Assembly: GCA_039028635.1 (NCBI GenBank)
Contig: JBCCHV010000017.1
Span: 35,064-99,063 of the forward strand
Origin: Acidobacteriota bacterium
GTDB lineage: Bacteria; Acidobacteriota; Thermoanaerobaculia; Multivoradales; JBCCEF01
Reading direction: 5' to 3'
Length of the DNA stretch: 64,000 nt
Made by a program: the position numbers and the translations under genes
The notes under the pieces: generated by a model
What the model was told of the DNA's origin: nothing
Seen by the model: only the letters and a program-made list of their open reading frames with translations
Databases searched by the model: none
Shown here: piece by piece, positions 27,201 to 37,800 of the stretch
Position numbering within the stretch: position 1 is the first letter of the stretch
Layout of the letters: each line of letters begins with the position of its first letter

Positions 27201-30200
27201 CTCGTCGACTACGCCGCTGAAGTCCTGGTCGGCGATGTTGTAGTTCTGGGCGTAGGCGAGCTCGCCATCGCCGGTGGTGAAGTTCCACAGCAGACGGTTG
27301 TAGTGCGGCCGCGCCGTCACCGCGCCGAAGTCGTCGGGGCGCCCGCGCAGCAGGGTGAGCTCCTCTTCGAGCAGCGAGGCGAGCTGGTTCTGGAAGGAGA
27401 AGATCGCCGGCGCCAAGGTGCCGTACTCCTCGCTCGCCACGTCGAAGCCGATGGTGGGGTCGAGGGCATCGCCGTAGGCCTCGTTGCCGAGCAGCATGTA
27501 GAAGTCCGACAGGCGCGACGAGATGCGCAGGATCTCCTTGTTGACCGGCGCGTAGTCCACCGGCGGCGTGCCGTCGACGCTCAGCTCCAGGGCGCGCCGC
27601 AACACCGTCTCGTAGGCTTCGATCAAGCCGATGGAGTTCAGGTTGTCGGCCGTCGGGTTGTAGGAGATGTCGCCCTCGTAACGCTCGCCGAGCTGTACCA
27701 GCATGCTGGCGAAGGTGTTGGTGGGAGCGGCGTGGAAGTCCTGCACCCGAGCCTCGAAGGGATTGAGGCCATCGATCACCCGCGCCACCCAGCCGGGTGC
27801 GAGCTGCGCCCGTTGGTCGAGGGCCGTGCCGCCGGGCTGACCGGCATAGAAGCTCCAGCCACCGCCGCACAGGGGTGCCGTCTCGCCCTGCGGAACGATC
27901 GGGTCGAGGGGCCGGTAGCGGGCCACGAACCAGTTGTCCGACAGGGTCTGCAGGTTGGCGCCCTTGATCGTGATGCTGTTGGCCCCAATGTCACCGTCCT
28001 CGGGGAAGAACTGGAACCAGCCGTTGAGCTGCCCGCCATCCGGGTCCGGCAGCGGCTCCGGTGGCGTGCCGTCCTCGTCCGGGTGGAAGTACCACTCGAA
28101 GCGATAGTCGCCGGAGCGCCCCATGAAGTCGCCGCTGTGACGCAGGGTGAGCTGCTCGTCGAAGACGTTGTCCGGGAAGATGACGTCGAGTTCGCCCTGG
28201 TAGGTGCTCTGGGTGGGCGGCGTGGTCGCCACTTCGAGGCAATCGACCCGAATCACCTGCAGATCCACCGGCAGCGGGCTGAGGGTCTCGTCCTCGTTGA
28301 AAGCCAAGGTCAAGTAGCCGGTGCCTTGGGCGTTGCCGGCCGACAGCGCGGCCTGCAGGCCGACCACCTCGATGGCCTCCGGGATACCGTCGGACCCCGG
28401 TTCCTCGACCACTCGGCCGTTGACGATCGAGATCGTCTTCTCGTCCTGCAGACCGATCAGGCTCTCGTCCGGAATGATCGGCGGAACCGGGTTGCAGCTC
28501 ACCACCTGTTCCTCGATGGTGGTCAGAATCGTCGGGTTGTTGCAGAACGGATCGGCCGGGTTCTCGAGGAAGACGCAGGCTTCCTCGACCTCGGTCTGGA
28601 GCTGATCGACGGTGCACTCGTCGTCGGGCTCGATGATCTCGAGCTGGTTGGGGTTCTGGCTCAGGTCGTAGAGCGCCTGAATCGCCTCGTCCCAGGTGCA
28701 GTCGTCGTCCAGGCTCTGGCAGGTCTTGGTCGAGTCCTCGGCCTCGGTGCCGTCACCGCCGTCGAGGGACTTGAGGAGCTGGCGCTCGCGCACCGTCAGC
28801 ACGTTGAGCATCAGCAGGTCTTCGCCGGTGGTGGCCTTCTCGAAGATGCCCTTCCACTTGAGCTCATTGTTGAGCCCGTCGTAGATGATCCGGGAGCGCA
28901 CGCTGAAGGGCAGCCGGATGGTGCCTTCGATGTTCGACTCCGGCTGGATCTGGCCGGTCGCCGTGTCGATCGAGGTCGAGATGGTCTCCGGCAGATCGTC
29001 GATCATCACCGACCGCGGATTGAGCGGATCGATGATCCGCGCCAGGGTGGCGAAGGGATCGTAGGTGCCGCTCTGCAGCAGGCGGTCCTGGAGCTCGTCG
29101 TAGACGATCTTGACCCCGGCCTGGTTGAGGATGTCCGGCAATCCGAACTTAGGCTCGGCGAGGGTCTCGCCGACCAGCAGCACCGGCGGATCGGCCGGCC
29201 AGGAGATGTTGTACAGGGTGTCGACCGGATCACCATCGTCGGGATCGCCACCGAGCCAGGGAATGCACTCCCCGGCCGGCTTCTCGACGACGTCGTCGGC
29301 GTCGCGATCGAAGTAGAAGGTCTGCTGCAGCGGATACCAGTACTCCACCATCACCTGGCCGGCGGAACGGGCCCAGACGGACTTCTGGTAATCCTGGTAG
29401 AAGGGCGGGCCGGCGCCGCTGGTCTCCTCGCAGCCGCCGAGCAGGCGCACCGGATAGGGGGCGTTGATCTTGGTGCCGGCGGTGCCCGAGTACTGGAAGC
29501 TGTCGAAGCCTTGGCCGGTGGCCAGCACCTGGTACACCAGGTAATCCCAATCCTGAGCCGTTTCGTCGAACCACTTGAGGATGGTGTAGGGCTTCGAGGT
29601 CGAGGTGCGCTCCACCGGCGTGAAGTCGGAGCGCAGGGCGAAGACGGCGTTGAAGCCGGAGGAGCCGTTGGCCGGCGCGAAGAAGGCGTGCTCGTCGTTG
29701 GGGTTGAAGCCCGGCTTCGTCGGGTCGTCCTGGTTGTAGATGCGCACACCGGTGTAGATCAGCGGATCGAGCTCCGGCTGGCCGGCGATCTCGGAGCCCG
29801 TCTCGCTGGCGATGACGATGGTGAGCGGGTTGGCCGGCCACTGGCAGTCGTAGCGCGTCGGCATCGTCGACCAGGCGACGTTGCGGTCGTTGAGCTCGTA
29901 CCAAACCACCACCATCAGATCGTCGCCGGCGGAGTCGAGGGGTACCTCATTGACCGGCACGATGCTGCCGGAACGGGTCTCGCGATCGTGAGCCCGGTCC
30001 GGACCATCGGCGTCGATGGGTGCTTTTTCGAACAGCACATAGCCGTTCTTGCCGGGATAGTCGACGTGGTCGACGTCGGTCAACGCCTCGCCGATCTCGC
30101 AGGTCTGGTCGTCCCGGAAGACCGGTCCATCATCGAGCACCAGAGAGGTGTCGAAAACCACCGTTTCGACGATCTCGAAGACGATCGGGGCAGTGGTCGG

Positions 30201-33002
30201 ATCGAGGTTGCCGGGATCTTCCGAGTAGCCGAAGACGGCGAAGCCGGCGGTGTCGGCGGTGAACACCTTGGTCTGCGGATTGACCTCGGCACCGGAAGGA
30301 TCGGTGAAGACGGTCACCGAGTTGACGTAGTCGAGGTCGATGGCCTCGGGCTCCACCTCCACCGGCGTACCGGCGATGTGAACCTGGCGACAGGGTCGGG
30401 TCGAGCCCGATTCGCCGCAGTAGTCGCTCGGCCAATCGGACGCTCCGACGGTGGTGATGCGATCGAGGTTGGTCAAGTCGCTGGCGTCGACCTTCCAGCG
30501 GATCTCGGCGGCAACCGGCTGCAGGACATAGAGATGCCCCTGGTCGTCGCCCTGGCCAAGGGGACCGATCGAGCTGTTGGCCGCCGGCGGGCTCCAGAAG
30601 AAGTAGTCGCCGATGGCGTTGCCGGGGCCGGTGACGATGATCTCCGGCGTCGAGTTCATCGCGTCGCTGACGTCGGCTCCGGCCGGCGCCGGCACTTCGG
30701 CTCCGACCACCCAGCTCTCGAAGGGCACCTCGAACCAGTCACCGCTGTCGAGGTCGAGATTGCCGAAGAAGGCGTCCTTGTCGCCCACCGCCGAGAGCTC
30801 CTGGCCAACGTCCGGGCCGAGGCGCAGATCGGTCTCGAACTCACCGGCGATGAAGACATCGTCGTTGCCATCGGTGGCGATCGCCAGGGCGCGGTCGTCG
30901 TCCGGCGATTCGTCGCTGTTGGCCACCTGGACCCAGCGCCACGGCGTGCCGGAGACGTCCAGGCTGGCGACCAGCACATCGGCCCCGGCGCCGGCATCGG
31001 TGGTCAGCGCCACGGTCTGGGAACCGGATCCGGTGTCGAGGGGATCGTTGAGGACGTCCGCGAAGCTGGCGCTGCCCTCATAGGCACCGGCGAGATAGAC
31101 GTAGCCGTTGTCGTCCAGCGCCACGGCCAAACCTTCGCCGCCGGTGGCTCCCTTCAGCCACTCCCAGGTCTGCTGGCCGCCGTCCTCGCTGAGCTTGCCG
31201 AGGAAGGCACCGCTGGTGGTGAGAGTCTCCGAGCCGAAGTCGGTGCTGAACACCTGGTTGGTCGCTGAGGAGGTTCCGGCGACATAGATATTGACCGAGT
31301 TATCGACCGTGATGTCGTTGATCTCGACGTCATCCGGCAGCTTGTAGGCCCACTTCCAGGTCGGGTTCTCGGTGTCCGTGTCGCCGATGCTGGCGATGTA
31401 CTGGGAAGGCTCACCCTCGGGGATGGTGAGAGAGTCCGCCATCTCCAGCCGGTGGTCCCGCGGCGAGGCGTCGACGCCGGCCTTCCAGGACTGGCTGCCG
31501 CCGTTGGCGAAGGCCGTATCCGGGCTCCACACCTCGATGCCGCCGAGGGGGGCCGCCACCTGCCACTGGGAGGTGGCGCCTTCGACGTCGTCCTCGAAGA
31601 GCACGTTGCCGACCGCGTCGCGCACCTCGAAGTCGTCGACCCACCAACCGTCGCCGCCGGCCGTATTGTCGGTTCCGAGGCGCCAGCGGAAGCGCACGTC
31701 GAGGCCGCTGAAGTCGTCGAGATTGACCTGCACCAGGCCGAAGCTGGTGTTACAGCCGCCCACCATCGGCGAGTCGATGTCGCAGGCCCAGGCGCCCCGG
31801 CCCTCGAGGGGATTGTCGCCGCCGGTGGCATCGATATCGCCGTTGGAGTCGTTCTCGGGATAGCCCCCGGTGATGAAGCGCAGCGGATTTCCGGCGGTGC
31901 TCGAAGGATCGTTGTCGGCCTCGCCAGCGAGGATGTCGTACCAGTTGGCGCCGCTGTCGGCGCTGTACTCGAGAACGCCACCGTCGTGGCCCGTGAAGCC
32001 GGTGAAGTCGAGGACGTAGCGGTGGTAGAACTCGAGCACGCCGCCACCGGCGACGCCGGAGAAGGTCAAGGTCTCCGGAATCGGCGTCTGCACGGTGGTG
32101 TCGTCGAGGAAGTTGGCGACGATGAAGATGCGGCCCTCGTCGTCGATGGCCATGTCCTGGGCCCACTCGCGACTGCCCTTGGTGCCGGCCCGGCGCACCC
32201 ACTGCCAGGTGCCGGAGGTGTCGATCTTGGCGACCATCACCGAGGCCTCGCCACAGCCGGAGGTGGCGTCGTCGACATCGTTCTGCTGGAACAGCCACTG
32301 GAAGTGGAGCTGCGGCTCGGAGCCATCGTCGCCGACCAGCTCACCGCCTTCGTCGAGGAACACCGGGCAGTTGGCCTCACCGGCGATCACCACACCATCG
32401 GGAATCGGATCGGTGCCGCCGGCGAATCCCGAGATCACCTCGATATCGAAGCCGCGGTCGTGGCCCGGCCCGCCGACCATGCGGGCCCATTCCCAGTCGC
32501 CGTCGGCATCGATCTTGGCGACGAACAGGTCGCTGCGCGGATTGACGATCTCGAAGCCTTCGTAATCGGTGTCGTCGAAGCCCACGGGCGGTAGCGAAAT
32601 GGTGGCGAGCTGCTGGTTGCGGAAGTCGATCTCACCGACGAACAGACCGGTGACATAGACGTTCTCGCCGCCGTCGACGGCCAAGCCGTAGACCTCGTCG
32701 ACGGAGGCGCCGCCGGCGGTGGTGACCCACTCGAGCTCGCCGTCGGCGTCGTACTTGGCGACATAGAAGTCGGTCAGCCCCTGGGCGCCGATGGTGGGGT
32801 CGCCGCTGACCGCCCCGGGCAGGGTGATGGTGTTCTGGTACACGCCCGCCACGTAGACGTTGCCGCGGTCGTCGGTGCGAATGACGCGGGCATCGTCGGC
32901 GTCGCTACTGCCGGTGCTCAGGGGCCACAGGGCAAAGGCCCCGGTGGCGGTCAGAAGACCGACGAGGGTCAGGGTCGCCAGCTTGGTCTTGAAGCCGATC
33001 AT
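24240..33002 (-). CDS. Giant exported 2,920-aa protein with SBBP-type propeller, inserted lectin-like domain and long helical C-terminal half
   Basis: Signal peptide MIGFKTKLATLTLVGLLTATGAFA. The N-terminal 750 or so residues carry SBBP-like propeller repeats (DDRGNVYVAGVY, YVAKYDADGELEW, AVDGGENVYVTG). A domain of about 200 residues (roughly 325-525) with SADSGANWYD and GGDGWWVDDFEVRD, like MAM/InhA-type lectin-like folds, sits inside the propeller, which then resumes. The rest is unassigned: a beta-rich middle, and from about residue 2300 long helices with coiled-coil character (DNLLLSINDQLEILEAQ; KLKELEATLRREPLLRLEAY). No C-terminal anchor and no DGFESGN motif. The gene follows the preceding one by 13 bp. 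Function unknown. Confidence 0.85.
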   Translation of the reverse strand: MIGFKTKLATLTLVGLLTATGAFALWPLSTGSSDADDARVIRTDDRGNVYVAGVYQNTITLPGAVSGDPTIGAQGLTDFYVAKYDADGELEWVTTAGGASVDEVYGLAVDGGENVYVTGLFVGEIDFRNQQLATISLPPVGFDDTDYEGFEIVNPRSDLFVAKIDADGDWEWARMVGGPGHDRGFDIEVISGFAGGTDPIPDGVVIAGEANCPVFLDEGGELVGDDGSEPQLHFQWLFQQNDVDDATSGCGEASVMVAKIDTSGTWQWVRRAGTKGSREWAQDMAIDDEGRIFIVANFLDDTTVQTPIPETLTFSGVAGGGVLEFYHRYVLDFTGFTGHDGGVLEYSADSGANWYDILAGEADNDPSSTAGNPLRFITGGYPENDSNGDIDATGGDNPLEGRGAWACDIDSPMVGGCNTSFGLVQVNLDDFSGLDVRFRWRLGTDNTAGGDGWWVDDFEVRDAVGNVLFEDDVEGATSQWQVAAPLGGIEVWSPDTAFANGGSQSWKAGVDASPRDHRLEMADSLTIPEGEPSQYIASIGDTDTENPTWKWAYKLPDDVEINDITVDNSVNIYVAGTSSATNQVFSTDFGSETLTTSGAFLGKLSEDGGQQTWEWLKGATGGEGLAVALDDNGYVYLAGAYEGSASFADVLNDPLDTGSGSQTVALTTDAGAGADVLVASLDVSGTPWRWVQVANSDESPDDDRALAIATDGNDDVFIAGEFETDLRLGPDVGQELSAVGDKDAFFGNLDLDSGDWFEVPFESWVVGAEVPAPAGADVSDAMNSTPEIIVTGPGNAIGDYFFWSPPAANSSIGPLGQGDDQGHLYVLQPVAAEIRWKVDASDLTNLDRITTVGASDWPSDYCGESGSTRPCRQVHIAGTPVEVEPEAIDLDYVNSVTVFTDPSGAEVNPQTKVFTADTAGFAVFGYSEDPGNLDPTTAPIVFEIVETVVFDTSLVLDDGPVFRDDQTCEIGEALTDVDHVDYPGKNGYVLFEKAPIDADGPDRAHDRETRSGSIVPVNEVPLDSAGDDLMVVVWYELNDRNVAWSTMPTRYDCQWPANPLTIVIASETGSEIAGQPELDPLIYTGVRIYNQDDPTKPGFNPNDEHAFFAPANGSSGFNAVFALRSDFTPVERTSTSKPYTILKWFDETAQDWDYLVYQVLATGQGFDSFQYSGTAGTKINAPYPVRLLGGCEETSGAGPPFYQDYQKSVWARSAGQVMVEYWYPLQQTFYFDRDADDVVEKPAGECIPWLGGDPDDGDPVDTLYNISWPADPPVLLVGETLAEPKFGLPDILNQAGVKIVYDELQDRLLQSGTYDPFATLARIIDPLNPRSVMIDDLPETISTSIDTATGQIQPESNIEGTIRLPFSVRSRIIYDGLNNELKWKGIFEKATTGEDLLMLNVLTVRERQLLKSLDGGDGTEAEDSTKTCQSLDDDCTWDEAIQALYDLSQNPNQLEIIEPDDECTVDQLQTEVEEACVFLENPADPFCNNPTILTTIEEQVVSCNPVPPIIPDESLIGLQDEKTISIVNGRVVEEPGSDGIPEAIEVVGLQAALSAGNAQGTGYLTLAFNEDETLSPLPVDLQVIRVDCLEVATTPPTQSTYQGELDVIFPDNVFDEQLTLRHSGDFMGRSGDYRFEWYFHPDEDGTPPEPLPDPDGGQLNGWFQFFPEDGDIGANSITIKGANLQTLSDNWFVARYRPLDPIVPQGETAPLCGGGWSFYAGQPGGTALDQRAQLAPGWVARVIDGLNPFEARVQDFHAAPTNTFASMLVQLGERYEGDISYNPTADNLNSIGLIEAYETVLRRALELSVDGTPPVDYAPVNKEILRISSRLSDFYMLLGNEAYGDALDPTIGFDVASEEYGTLAPAIFSFQNQLASLLEEELTLLRGRPDDFGAVTARPHYNRLLWNFTTGDGELAYAQNYNIADQDFSGVVDETDAQILFPQGHGDAWGHYLTSIKTYYDLLRHPFFTWLPRTGAVLVANSPVTVDFLDEQKFAEAAAAKARAGAEIVDLTYRENYVEDPAGQWQGYKDSDEDRAWGLSGWARRAGQGAYFDWVVANAILPFEDPDPSHVGIQRIDRQNIEGLDEIVAEYDTIQVQLDEADSGLNPLGLAKGVVPFDIDPDLVDNEAEPSAAKTHFEQIYDRASLALDNASATFDYANQLSQLLRRNQDTVDALTTNVFEQEKDFNGRLIEIFGYPYSDDIGPPGTYPAGYNGPDLYHYMYVDQTNLTGTRDEPTDVFTAEFSALPVMEFFNFNPGNPDCDDDPFDTGCSLSDPRNDTLSVDYHVSRSRRTNSAGEPVTADSFFLVKPEEWTGSRRATGELQDRLSDLLVAINNYDQTLEQYDNLLLSINDQLEILEAQHRLDRRKIRIRNGQREELATMNAFLGTLQTTSTTLKRVALGIEEFGKSTSECVPKSLVVGLSSGGDVFAGVRCAVEQTKSHTKFWVETAADVTDTAANLLSLAKEDVGIQADIEVQALDAEFAAFTKLKELEATLRREPLLRLEAYQRREIIDQNRGNYLAALAKGQRTLQAMVRFRKYTAADVQLARYQDLTFRVFRNDALQKYRAQFDLAARYAYLAATAYDYETNLLGTDAQGGQDFLADIVKERAIGQILDGEPVPGSRGLADPLGRMKENFNVLKGQLGFINPQSETNRFSLRQELFRITDSDPTSDSDQDDVDWRTVLRDHYVADLNSLPEYRRYARPLAPESAGPQPAIVIPFETTVTFGLNFFGWPLAAGDSAYDATHFATRIRTVGTWFQDYEGLPLSNTPRVYLLPVGADVLRPPSGDLFQTREWTVVDQVLPVPFSIGESQLDDPDWIPVNDSLSGSFNDVRRIGTFRAFHDSGDFFEGETTADSRLIGRSVWNRRWLLIIPGGTLLNDADEGIDVLIEGDDPDGDGTRDGDGIDDILIFFQTYAYTGV

Positions 33003-33015
33003 CTCTTCCCTCTCG

Positions 33016-34821
33016 CTACTCGTTCAGCAGGGCCCGCGCCGAGGCGCGCCGCAGGAGAAAGGTGCCTTCGACGGCAATGTCGTTGCGATGCAAGCCACTC
33101 AAGGTCTCGCGATAGGTACCGCCCATCAGCTCCGAGCCCCACTCCGGCACTTCGCGGTCGAAGGGCTCGGTGGAGGCGAACTCAAAGGTCATTCTGCGCG
33201 TCACTTCGTAGGCCTCGGGGCTGAACTCGACAAATCGCAGATCCTTGTTGTCGTGGTCCGGATGGAACTTGTGACGGAACGGATTGGTCGGAAACTCGGA
33301 AGGCAACAGCAGGGTGGTGGTCACCGTGCCGCCGAGGGAGAAGTTGCCGTCCATGAGCTGCTCGTTGCCGTCGAAATCGTAGGCGGCGGTGCTCTCTCGA
33401 ATCCCCACCGGCTGGCCGTCCCGGGAAGATGCACCGTCGAAGTTGGGGATCAGGCTGTCGTCCGTCAGCAGCACGAAGTAGCCGGGCGTCTCGACCACCA
33501 GATCGCCGGTGGCCGGATCGGTCACCATGGTGCCTTCCTGCCACATTTGGATCACTTCCTTGAGCAGGCGGAGCTGACCCGCCGAGTCGACGTGAATCAG
33601 CACCTTGAAGCCGAAGTTCGAGCCGGTGCTGGTCGGCACCAGGGAGCCGTTCTGGGCCTCGCTGACGCCGGTCACCCGCACCGCGCCGATCCACAGCCCT
33701 TCGAGGCCCGCCGTCGCTGCCGGCGCCAAGCCGCCGAGGCGGGCGGCGCCGGAGCGCTGGTTGCCGGCCCGGCTCTGGGAAACCACCGAGGGCAATACCG
33801 CCGCCGCCGACACCGAAACGAAGCGCCGGAAGCCCTGGCCGTTGGTGATCTCGAGAATGCCCTCCGCCAGGGCGCTGGTCAGCTCGCTGCGGCGCACGCC
33901 GAGCTCGAGCTGGACCTCCTCGCCGGGGCCGAAGGCGACGGAGTAGACCTCCGGCAGCTCCGGCCAGCTCTGCTCGCCGGTGTCGGTGTCGAAGCGGAAG
34001 AGGGTCAGCGGCACGTCGGAGCCGTTGACCTGGCGCACCGTGACAGAGGTGGCGGCGCCGCGGTTGATCAAGCTGAGGCGCAGGCGGCTCAGAGAGCCTC
34101 CGAAGGCCAGGTCGGTGCCCTGCGGCAGGTCGATCTCGAGCGGTCCCGGATAGTCGGAGGGGCCATCGGTGTAGACCCAATAGGCGGCGCCCGACTGGAT
34201 GCGCTCCGAGAACGGGCTGGCGACGAGGCTCCAGATGCCGTTAGTGCCGAGCCGGTAGATCGGCTGCCCCGTGTGGGCCGGCGAAGCGGCGAGATAGTCG
34301 CCGAAGGTCGACGGCAGGGCCGGGTTGACGTAGAAGCCGACGAGGTTGAAAGAGTCGGTGATCCAGCCGCGATCGCGCACCCGCGGCTCGCCGGTGACCG
34401 AGAAGCTCACCGGAGCCGCCCCCTCGAGATGGATCAGGTAGGCCCGATTGGCGTAGATCGCCGACAGATTGGTCAGGATCGACTCCGGCCGGGGCCGCGG
34501 GAACCAGCCCAGCCAGCCGGCCCGATCGCTCAGACCGTCGGCGGGATCTTGAATGAACTGCACCGCCGAGTCGCTACCGATCCAGGTCCAGACGCTCGCC
34601 ACCGGCAGACCGGCGAACACCGTGTCCGGCGAGACATCGGCCGGCTCGACCTCGAGATAGATGGCGTTCCATCCCGGTTGCAGATCGAAGCTCTGGGTGC
34701 GCTCCATGGCGGCGGCCGGCAGCGCCGACCCCAAGATCGCCGAGGACAGCAGCATCAGGGCCACCAGGCGTGGCATTGCAGGCATCTCCCTCATCACTCT
34801 CTCCGTGATCCAAGGCTTCAT
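33016..34821 (-). CDS. Exported protein of about 600 aa, unknown family
   Basis: 601 aa from ATG at 34821, with TGGAGAAA seven bases upstream. Two other starts are possible: 34848, whose ATGA overlaps the stop of the giant gene, and 34794 (MREMPAMPRL) with GGAG six bases upstream. All lead into the same signal peptide ending LPAAA|MER. The mature start FDLQPGWNAIYLEVEP is a pattern I associate with uncharacterised surface proteins that report a value layout; I assign no function. The rest is beta-rich with long loops, low in Cys, with no catalytic motif or anchor. Fixed between two giant exported proteins in the operon, so probably a partner of them. Confidence 0.8.
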   Translation of the reverse strand: MKPWITERVMREMPAMPRLVALMLLSSAILGSALPAAAMERTQSFDLQPGWNAIYLEVEPADVSPDTVFAGLPVASVWTWIGSDSAVQFIQDPADGLSDRAGWLGWFPRPRPESILTNLSAIYANRAYLIHLEGAAPVSFSVTGEPRVRDRGWITDSFNLVGFYVNPALPSTFGDYLAASPAHTGQPIYRLGTNGIWSLVASPFSERIQSGAAYWVYTDGPSDYPGPLEIDLPQGTDLAFGGSLSRLRLSLINRGAATSVTVRQVNGSDVPLTLFRFDTDTGEQSWPELPEVYSVAFGPGEEVQLELGVRRSELTSALAEGILEITNGQGFRRFVSVSAAAVLPSVVSQSRAGNQRSGAARLGGLAPAATAGLEGLWIGAVRVTGVSEAQNGSLVPTSTGSNFGFKVLIHVDSAGQLRLLKEVIQMWQEGTMVTDPATGDLVVETPGYFVLLTDDSLIPNFDGASSRDGQPVGIRESTAAYDFDGNEQLMDGNFSLGGTVTTTLLLPSEFPTNPFRHKFHPDHDNKDLRFVEFSPEAYEVTRRMTFEFASTEPFDREVPEWGSELMGGTYRETLSGLHRNDIAVEGTFLLRRASARALLNE

Positions 34822-34844
34822 GGCGTTTCTCCACCCGGCGGTCG

Positions 34845-37800
34845 TCATGGCGTCACCGCCGACCAGGAATCGGTGTTGCCACTTTCGAAACCATCACTGA
34901 AGATCTGTCGCCGCGGCGCCAGCTCCAGACTGTCGACACCGACCTCGAAGGCATCGCCCTGCGGCGTCGAAACTCGGATCTCGACGCGCAAGGACTGCAG
35001 ATCCGGCTCCGGCACCACCAAGCTGTCGAACAACATCCACGGCGGCGCCATATCCCCCGGAGTGCGCTCCGGAAGGGTCGTGCTGGCGGCCGACCCGGTG
35101 CATCCCGGGCTGTCGAACTGGGTGATCTCGAGGCCCACCCGAACGTCGGCATCGAGCGCCGCCAGCAGGTTCCCCTGCCAGAGCAGACGCAGCACTTCCG
35201 TCGTCTGGGTGTCGATGCACTGGCTGAGGGCGATGAAGAAGTCGCCCTCCGGGTTGGTCAAGCGAGCCGCGCCGGACAGCGGCCAACCCCAGCCGTCCCG
35301 CAGGCCGTCGAAGGTCACGGCGCCGGCGGCACCGAGACTCTGCGCCCAGGCACCGAGGTCGAAATCGAAATCGCCGTTGAGCAGCAGGTTGTGACGCTGC
35401 AGCCGGAAGTAGCGCCCGAAGTCGTCACCGCCGGTGCCATCGCCATCGCCATCGAGGGCGTTGCCGTAGAGGTCGCTCAGGGCAGCGCAGGCGAACAGGG
35501 CGTAAAGACCGTCTTCGTCGGCCTCGCCGTCGGCGAGGATCAACGTCGCGACGCTGGCAGTGGCATCCCAGTCGACGGCGGTCACCAGCAGCTCGCGGTC
35601 GTCACCGACAAGAGTCCCACAGCCGGCCGTGTCGACCCGCCGATCGGGACCGGCGGCCAACACCCGGTAGCTCGCCGGGTTGGTGACATCACCCGGGTCG
35701 AGATTGCCGGCGGGATCCGCCAGCTCCTCCGTGAAGGTGACGAAGAAGCGGTTGAGGGCGACGCGCAGCGACTCCATCGAAGTCAGCTCGCCGTCGGCGG
35801 TGTCCTCGTCGGTGCCGATCAGGGTCACCTGCGGTGAGATCGCATCAACCGTCACGTCGACGCTCGAGCTGTCGTTGCCGGAGACCGGGTCGGTCCCACT
35901 GCCGGCCACCGTGGCGGTGTTGGTGAAGGCACCATCGATCAGCGGCGAGGCCACCCCCAAGGTGATCACCGAGGCCGACCCAGGGGCCAGGCTGGCGAGC
36001 TCGCAGAGGACCTCGCCGGCCGACTGGCTGCAGAACCAGCCGCTGCCCGTCACGTTGCCGAAGGTGACTCCCGTGGGCAGCACGTCGCGCACCTCGACAT
36101 CGCGCGCCACCGAAGGCCCACCGTTCGCCACCTCGAGGAAGTACTCGAAGGGCTGACCCGGACCGAGGATGTCGACGTCCGCCGTCTTGACCACCGAGAG
36201 GTCCGCCCGCGGGGTCAGGAGGTCGCTGTCCGAATCCTCTTCCCGACCATCGAGGTTGGGATCCGTGGACCCGCCCGCAGAAGTCACCATGGCGGTGTTG
36301 TCGAGACTGCCAGTGGCCGCCGGATCGATCGTCGCCAGGGCCTGGAAGGTCACCGCGGCGCCGACCGGCAGAGCCACCGTTTCGGCGATGTCGCCACTGC
36401 CCGAGGGATTGCCGCAGACGCCGCCATCGGTGCCGGAGCAGCTCCAAGACACGGCCACGATCTCGGCCGGGAAGCTGTCCGTCACCTGGACCGCGGGATC
36501 GTCGCTCGGTCCGGCGTTGGTGGCGGTGATGAAGTACAGCACCTGGGCGCCCGGCACGGCGGTGGTGACGCCGTCGTCCTTGTCGATGGCGAGGTCCGCC
36601 TGCGGCGTCAAGGTGTTGGTGTCGGAGGCGCTGGTGTCGCCGCTGTTGACCGTCGGCGCCGGCACCTCCACCGTCACCGTGTTGGTCAGGCTGCCGGTCG
36701 CCGCCGGGTGGACCAGGGCGTCGAAGGCGTAGACCAGCTCGCCTCCGACCTCGAGATCGATGACATCGCTCAGGGCATCGCTGCCGGACGGACTGCAGAC
36801 TCCGGCGGCCCGTCGCTCCCAGATCGACACCCCGGCCGAGGCCGAGACCGCCACCTGCAGGAAGCCGCCGGGACCATCGAAGGCAACGTCCGCCGGCGCG
36901 TCGAGACCGAAGCCGGCATCGTCGCTGGCGGTGGCGACCACCGTCAGCTCACCGCTGCTGGCGGAGCGCCGCAACACCACCAGGGCGTCGTCGTTGAGGG
37001 CGGTCACGGCAACGTCCTGGCCATCGCTGGAGATGGCGAGACCGTTGGCGCCGTCGAAGCTGTCGAAGCCGGCGTCGCCGTCGCGATAGAGGCTTACCGC
37101 GGTGAGCTCGCCGCTGCTGGCGTCGCGCTCGAAGAGCATGACCGCGTCATCGCCGAGGGCCGCCGTGTAGAGATGCTCGCCGCCCGGGCTGATCACCAGA
37201 TCCGACAACAGGTTGAGGCCGTCGACCCCGGCATCGCCGTCCTGCAGGGCCTCGACGAAGGTCAGCGCACCGCTGGCGTCGTCGATGGCGAACACGGACA
37301 GCGCGTGGGAGGTGCGCGCCACGACGTAGAGGAAGGCACCGTCGGGACTGACCGCCGACTTCCAGGCGCCCGCCAAGACGCCGAGGGGAACGTCTCCAAA
37401 GCCGTCCTTCTCGCGCTCGACGAAGGTCAGGTCGGCGCCGTCCCAGGAGAACACCGCCACCGCCTCGTCGTCGACGCTGGTGACGTAGACGAAGCCGCCC
37501 TGCGGGTGGAGCGAGAGGTTGGCGGCGCCGTCGAGGCCGTCGAGGGTGCCATCGCTCTGCCGCGCCGTGGTGCCCAGACTGAGCTGACCGAAGTCCGGCG
37601 ACGCCGGATCGCTGTCACGCTCGAAGGCCAGCAGAGCATCGTCGTCGCCGGCCACGGCGAAGAGGGTCTTCTGATCCGCCGACAGAGCCAAGCCGCCAAC
37701 GCCGGCGAGATCGTCGATGCCGTCCTCGCCGTCGCGCAGAAGCTGGAGGCGTCCCAGCAGGGTGCCGCTCGCCGGATCGCGGTCGTAGACGCTGATCGTG

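Noticed and set aside
24213..31268. Plus-strand open frame of 2,351 codons, and similar ones at 20751-24146, 36708-38984, 40668-45113 and 45189-50222
   Set aside because: They are antisense shadows of the giant minus-strand genes: high GC with third-position bias keeps one opposite frame open. Their translations are low-complexity (His/Arg/Gly/Val/Asp rich) with no domain or signal peptide.
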